Positions 12,772 through 15,597 of a stretch of DNA of 15,597 bases are shown here, one piece after another. A program made the translations under genes and the position numbers. The notes beneath the pieces were generated by a model. That model was not told the origin of the DNA, searched no databases, and saw nothing but the letters and a program-made list of their open reading frames with translations. The DNA comes from CAZKGE01 sp964541695. Lineage in GTDB: Bacteria > Bacillota > Clostridia > Christensenellales > CAG-138. Numbering within the stretch: position 1 is the first letter of the stretch; the number at the start of each line of letters is the position of its first letter. Where the stretch lies: contig CAZIRB010000051.1 in NCBI GenBank assembly GCA_964541695.1, forward strand, positions 1 through 15,597, read 5' to 3'.

Positions 12772-14871
12772 TTACCCCTTCCGGCACACCCGTCCGCGCT
12801 TTTTCTCGATCTGGCCGATGATGTAGTCGGCGCCGACCTCGCCGCTATGTCCGGGGTTGAACAGGAACTCGTCGAGCAGGCGCTCGATCCCCTCGCGGTA
12901 CACGCCGCCGTTTGCGATCAGCTCGTCTGCGATCTCGCCGACGCGGCCGAGGTCTGCGATGTCGACGGCGCGGCCTGCGCGCGTGCGCACGTCGATGATG
13001 AACGGCTGCACGGGGATCTTCTGCCAGTCGGGGTTGACGACCTTCATGGGCGTATTGACAAACAGCGCGGGCTTCTTCGTCGTGAGCGCGAACTCGACGC
13101 CGATGGCGGACCAGTCGGTGATCACAAGGTCCGCCGTATACACGGTCGCGTTGCTCGAAAAATCGGTCTGGATCTCAAAGTTCTCGTCGAAGCGGCCGCG
13201 GTAGCGCTGAATGAGCGCGTCCATATTGATCGGAAAGCGGCGGATATACTGCGGATGCGGGCGCACGATCACGCGGCTGCCGCGGCCGAGAAGTCCGTCA
13301 AGCAGCGCGTCGATGCAGCCCTCGAGGATGTTGCCGTCCTGCCAGCTCGGCGCGATGAGGATCGTCCTGACCGCGTTCTCGGTTTTCTCCATCGCGCCGT
13401 AGGCCGCGATCATGTTGTCGAGCAGGCCGTAGCCGCAGTTGACGACGGTCTTTTTCTTTGTGCGGCGCAGCTTCTCGATGGCGCGGACTTCGTCGGCCTG
13501 CCGCTGGTTGACGGCGAAGATCGTGTCGAAATAGTCGAACGCGCCGGTGCGGTAGGTCAGGTTCAGGCTCGTGCCGCCGTGGTCGACGAATATGTACTCG
13601 ACATCCTTGCGCACGCGCGAGCGCTTAATGTGATATTTCTCAAGGTCCGGCACGGTCATCACGACGACGTCCGCCTCGACCCGCATCATCAGCGGAATCA
13701 ACCGCTTTTCGCCGACATAGTACGGCAAGACGCGCGGATTGTTCAGCGTAAAGACCGCGTCGTCCGGGTCGCTTGTGACGTAGTGGATCACGATGTCGGA
13801 GCGGGCAAGGAGCGATTCGATGATGTTCTGGAAGTACTTGTAGAAGCCGCCGGCCTCGGAATAGAACATCAGCTCCATCGACTCCTGGTTCTCGTCGCGG
13901 CAGAAGCGCTTGTAGTCGGCGCGGCCGCGGGCGGCGTGCTTCTTCTCCTTGGCCTCCTTTTCGGCGGTCAGGCGCTTCATGGCGTCGAGGTACTGGTAAT
14001 CGATGTGCTTTTTCGGGTCGTAGACCGCGTTGACGAGGTACAGAAACGGGATGGACAGCAGGTTCCCCGCGATCCAGTACAGTCCCACGCCCGCGGGCAC
14101 GACGAACGCGAAGTACGTCGAGAACGCGATGAGGAAGGCCGTCATGCCCCACTGCGAGAGCTTGTCCTGCTCGGCCTGCAGCACGTTGACTTTGTTTTGG
14201 AATACGCATAGCACGTACGCGGACAGACCGGCCAGCAGCGGCACGGCAAGCAGCGCGGACGGGTGCGATAGCTGTGGCGTTGCGGCAAGGTTCAGGCCGA
14301 GGAAGCGCATCGAAAGGCCGCGGATGGCTTCGATCGCGGCGGGTGCGCCGCCGGCTTCGTGCGCGGCGGCAAACGCGGAAAACGCCGGATCGTACGCGCC
14401 GGACTGTACAAGCTCGAGCACGCGCAACTGCGGCGCGGCGGCGAGCGTCTCGCCGGAGGCTTGCCGCGCACAGTCCGTCAGTCCCTCGATCAACGGCGTA
14501 CCGAGGCGCAGGATGTGGTCGAGCGGCCGGTAGACGACGTTGATGAGCCCGAGTATGAGCGGGAGCTGGAAGCACAGCGGCAAAAGCCCGGCGAGCGGGC
14601 GGTACTTTTCCTGTTTATACAATGCGATCTGTTCGTCGAGGAAGCGGTCCTTATCGTCCGCGTACTGAAACCGCAGCGCGTCGAGCCTGGGCCGCAGGCG
14701 CAGGAGACGTATCGCGTTGTCCTGCACGAGCAGCGAGACGGGGAACAGGATCAGTTTCGTGCACAGCGTGAATAAAAGGATCGTGACGCCGTAGTCGCCG
14801 ATCCATTCGTAGAGAACGCGCATCAGCGCCCCGAGCGGGACGGCGACGGCATGGATGATCGCGGACAGCAT
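12772..14871 (-). CDS. YidC/Oxa1 insertase domain fused to a CDP-glycerol glycerophosphotransferase-like domain
   Basis: 699 aa, two domains. Residues ~20-290 follow the YidC/Oxa1 layout: first helix YGVTILLFTLCTKLILFPVSLL (27-48), cytoplasmic helical hairpin (RPRLDALRFQYADDKDRF ... ALYKQEKYRPLAG), second helix (LLPLCFQLPLILGLINVVY, 96-114), an outer stretch (115-205), then helices around 206-223, 241-259 and 262-283 with FVVPAGVGLYWIAGNLLS. The groove arginine of Gram-positive YidC is Lys39 here. Residues ~330-690 resemble TagB/TagF glycerophosphotransferases, with HGG (His431), RPHP (His539) and VITDWSAIGVEF (583-594) in family order. The enzyme family adds polyol phosphate from CDP-activated donors to wall polymers; the fusion would fix it to the inner membrane face beside an insertase-like module. 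Stop of the small upstream gene is 10 nt before this ATG, with AAGGCGG as ribosome site. Confidence 0.88.
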   Translation of the reverse strand: MLSAIIHAVAVPLGALMRVLYEWIGDYGVTILLFTLCTKLILFPVSLLVQDNAIRLLRLRPRLDALRFQYADDKDRFLDEQIALYKQEKYRPLAGLLPLCFQLPLILGLINVVYRPLDHILRLGTPLIEGLTDCARQASGETLAAAPQLRVLELVQSGAYDPAFSAFAAAHEAGGAPAAIEAIRGLSMRFLGLNLAATPQLSHPSALLAVPLLAGLSAYVLCVFQNKVNVLQAEQDKLSQWGMTAFLIAFSTYFAFVVPAGVGLYWIAGNLLSIPFLYLVNAVYDPKKHIDYQYLDAMKRLTAEKEAKEKKHAARGRADYKRFCRDENQESMELMFYSEAGGFYKYFQNIIESLLARSDIVIHYVTSDPDDAVFTLNNPRVLPYYVGEKRLIPLMMRVEADVVVMTVPDLEKYHIKRSRVRKDVEYIFVDHGGTSLNLTYRTGAFDYFDTIFAVNQRQADEVRAIEKLRRTKKKTVVNCGYGLLDNMIAAYGAMEKTENAVRTILIAPSWQDGNILEGCIDALLDGLLGRGSRVIVRPHPQYIRRFPINMDALIQRYRGRFDENFEIQTDFSSNATVYTADLVITDWSAIGVEFALTTKKPALFVNTPMKVVNPDWQKIPVQPFIIDVRTRAGRAVDIADLGRVGEIADELIANGGVYREGIERLLDEFLFNPGHSGEVGADYIIGQIEKKRGRVCRKG

Positions 14872-14881
14872 GGCCGCCGCC

Positions 14882-15130
14882 TTACATCGGCGCGTCCTCG
14901 TCGCGCGCCGCGGCCAGCCTTGCCTCCTCGCGCGCCTTGCGCTTGTTGCGGAAGAAGCGGCGGATGCGTTTCCAGTAGAAGCCGACGCCCGCGCCGACCG
15001 CGATCGCCGCGCCCGCGACGATCTGGATCAGGTACGTCATGCTGGACGGATCGATATACGCGCGCGCGCTGCGCGAGAACAGAAGCGTGGCGGCGACAAA
15101 AAAATAGACAAAAGCGATTGCTTTTTTCAT
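14882..15130 (-). CDS. Small secreted/membrane protein with YIDPSS motif, partner of the insertase fusion
   Basis: 82 aa. A signal-like N-terminus (MKKAIAFVYFFVAATLLFSRSARA, cleavage likely after residue 24) is followed directly by YIDPSSMTYLIQ (25-36), one Gly/Ala-rich helix (about 34-52, AGAAIAVGAGVGFYW) and a strongly basic tail (KRIRRFFRNKRKAREEARL). Small proteins with Y-I/L-D-P-(G)-x-x-S/T-x-L-I-Q before one helix and a basic tail are, to my knowledge, common beside bacterial surface-glycan genes, but I know of no proven function. I chose the ATG at 15130: an in-frame ATG at 15163 would lie at or upstream of the transcription start predicted from the promoter at 15167-15195. It is the first gene of a two-gene operon, 10 nt before the fusion gene, which suggests a joint role. 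Confidence 0.8.
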   Translation of the reverse strand: MKKAIAFVYFFVAATLLFSRSARAYIDPSSMTYLIQIVAGAAIAVGAGVGFYWKRIRRFFRNKRKAREEARLAAARDEDAPM

Positions 15131-15166
15131 GGTTCGACATCCCATCCCATCATAATTCCACACACA

Positions 15167-15195
15167 AGTATATGCATTTATCGCCGGCTTGTCAA
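15167..15195 (-). promoter_or_regulatory. Consensus sigma-A-like promoter of the YIDP-insertase operon
   Basis: On the minus strand a perfect TTGACA (15190-15195), a 17-bp spacer and TATACT (15167-15172, 5/6). The predicted RNA start is near 15160, leaving a ~30-nt leader before the ATG at 15130. Confidence 0.85.
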
Positions 15196-15294
15196 ACGGC
15201 GCGATCTAGCAAGGGCTGCATAACCTCCGGCCTGGCAAAGCCCAAATGGGCAAGCGCCAGTGGCCGGCCGATCGATGCAATGCGCCTGACGGCG

Positions 15295-15323
15295 TTTGCG
15301 GCATATGGGGCCTGTGGTATACT
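15295..15323 (+). promoter_or_regulatory. Likely promoter for the MerR-family gene (extended -10)
   Basis: TATACT (15318-15323) is preceded by TGG, giving an extended -10, with a weak -35 TTTGCG (15295-15300) at 17 bp. The start codon at 15440 would have a ~110-nt leader. A second, weaker possibility is TTGCTT (15388-15393), a 19-bp spacer and TAAAGT (15413-15418); long spacers of this kind occur at MerR-controlled promoters. The rest of 15196-15439 shows no gene. Confidence 0.5.
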
Positions 15324-15439
15324 TAGGAGCGAATGGATGGGGATTTGTCAGGAAGTATGCTTTTTAAAAATCCTCTTGCGTAACCCCTTGCTTGTGACGT
15401 TGCGTGATCATGTAAAGTAGAGGCAAGGAGGCGAAATCT

Positions 15440-15597
15440 ATGCCGCAATACACGACCGGAGAGCTGGCCAAACTGTGTGAGGTCTCTGTTCGGACGGTGC
15501 AATTTTATGATGTCAAAGATCTGCTGAAACCGTCGGAGCTCACGGAGGGTGGCAGACGGCTGTACTCAGATGATGATCTTAACAAATTGCGCCTGAT
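15440..15597 (+). CDS. MerR-family transcriptional regulator, N-terminal part; runs off the right edge
   Basis: Fifty-two codons are present before the window ends. They encode a textbook MerR winged helix-turn-helix: YTTGELAKLCEVSVRTVQFY (4-23, recognition helix SVRTVQFY), DVKDLLKPSEL (24-34), then the wing GGRRLYSDDDLNKLRL. Members bind spaced promoters as dimers and switch on transcription by twisting the DNA when a C-terminal domain senses its ligand. The sensing domain is outside the window, so the signal is unknown. AAGGAGG (15425-15431) stands 8 nt before the ATG, an ideal ribosome site. Confidence 0.93.
   Translation, partial: MPQYTTGELAKLCEVSVRTVQFYDVKDLLKPSELTEGGRRLYSDDDLNKLRL

Noticed and set aside
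12847..14211. 454-codon plus-strand open frame opposite the insertase fusion
   Set aside because: Antisense shadow of a gene with clear family motifs; composition is dominated by Val/Asp/Arg/Ala.
15333..15383. 16-codon leader peptide before the MerR gene with an AGGAG site
   Set aside because: The AGGAG lies at or before the transcription start predicted from the TATACT box, and the peptide has no attenuator-like features; kept only as a remote possibility.

Overview
The window is high-GC DNA with Gram-positive style Shine-Dalgarno sites and sigma-A-like promoters (TTGACA/TATAAT type). AT content rises only in a few intergenic islands. The gene set (MacB-type exporter with a long adaptor, YidC-family paralog, glycerophosphotransferase domain, phosphodiester glycosidase, Lys/Arg-tailed small membrane proteins, MerR regulator) fits an uncultured high-GC member of the Clostridia. 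The 100-N and 10-N runs show a draft or metagenome assembly. The taxon is an inference from style, not from a marker gene.

Layout. (1) 1-3340: envelope genes. A divergent promoter pair (470-598) separates a truncated membrane-anchored protein on the minus strand from a plus-strand operon: a GT2 glycosyltransferase fused to GtrA, a phosphodiester glycosidase (NAGPA family) and a small two-helix membrane protein. A holin-like small membrane protein lies convergently, and its stop codon overlaps that of the last operon gene. (2) 3341-3827: a gene-free stretch of hairpins and repeats. (3) 3828-8754: a minus-strand adaptor/ATPase/permease exporter operon, divergent from a secreted, membrane-anchored surface protein. 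The 191-bp space between them holds two nearly identical TGCCA-N6-TGCCA direct repeats in opposite orientation, each exactly 11 nt upstream of a -10 box. This looks like two promoters under one OmpR/PhoB-type response regulator. (4) 8755-9202: assembly gap, two repeat copies and a terminator. (5) 9203-12450 (minus): a beta-helix lipoprotein, and a GT-C-like polytopic membrane protein whose reading frame contains a whole copy of the repeat family. (6) 12451-12771: a promoter and another repeat copy with a small gap. (7) 12772-15195 (minus): a two-gene operon with a consensus promoter, encoding a small secreted/membrane YIDP protein and a 699-aa fusion of a YidC/Oxa1 insertase domain to a CDP-glycerol glycerophosphotransferase-like domain. 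(8) The first 52 codons of a MerR-family regulator at the right edge.

The common theme is building and decorating the cell surface: polyprenyl-linked sugar transfer, polyol-phosphate polymer synthesis, glycan editing and export. The strongest candidates for something new are the insertase-glycerophosphotransferase fusion with its small partner, the twin response-regulator promoters linking exporter and surface protein, and the composite palindromic repeat family. That family shows compensatory base changes between copies and has entered a membrane-protein gene in frame.
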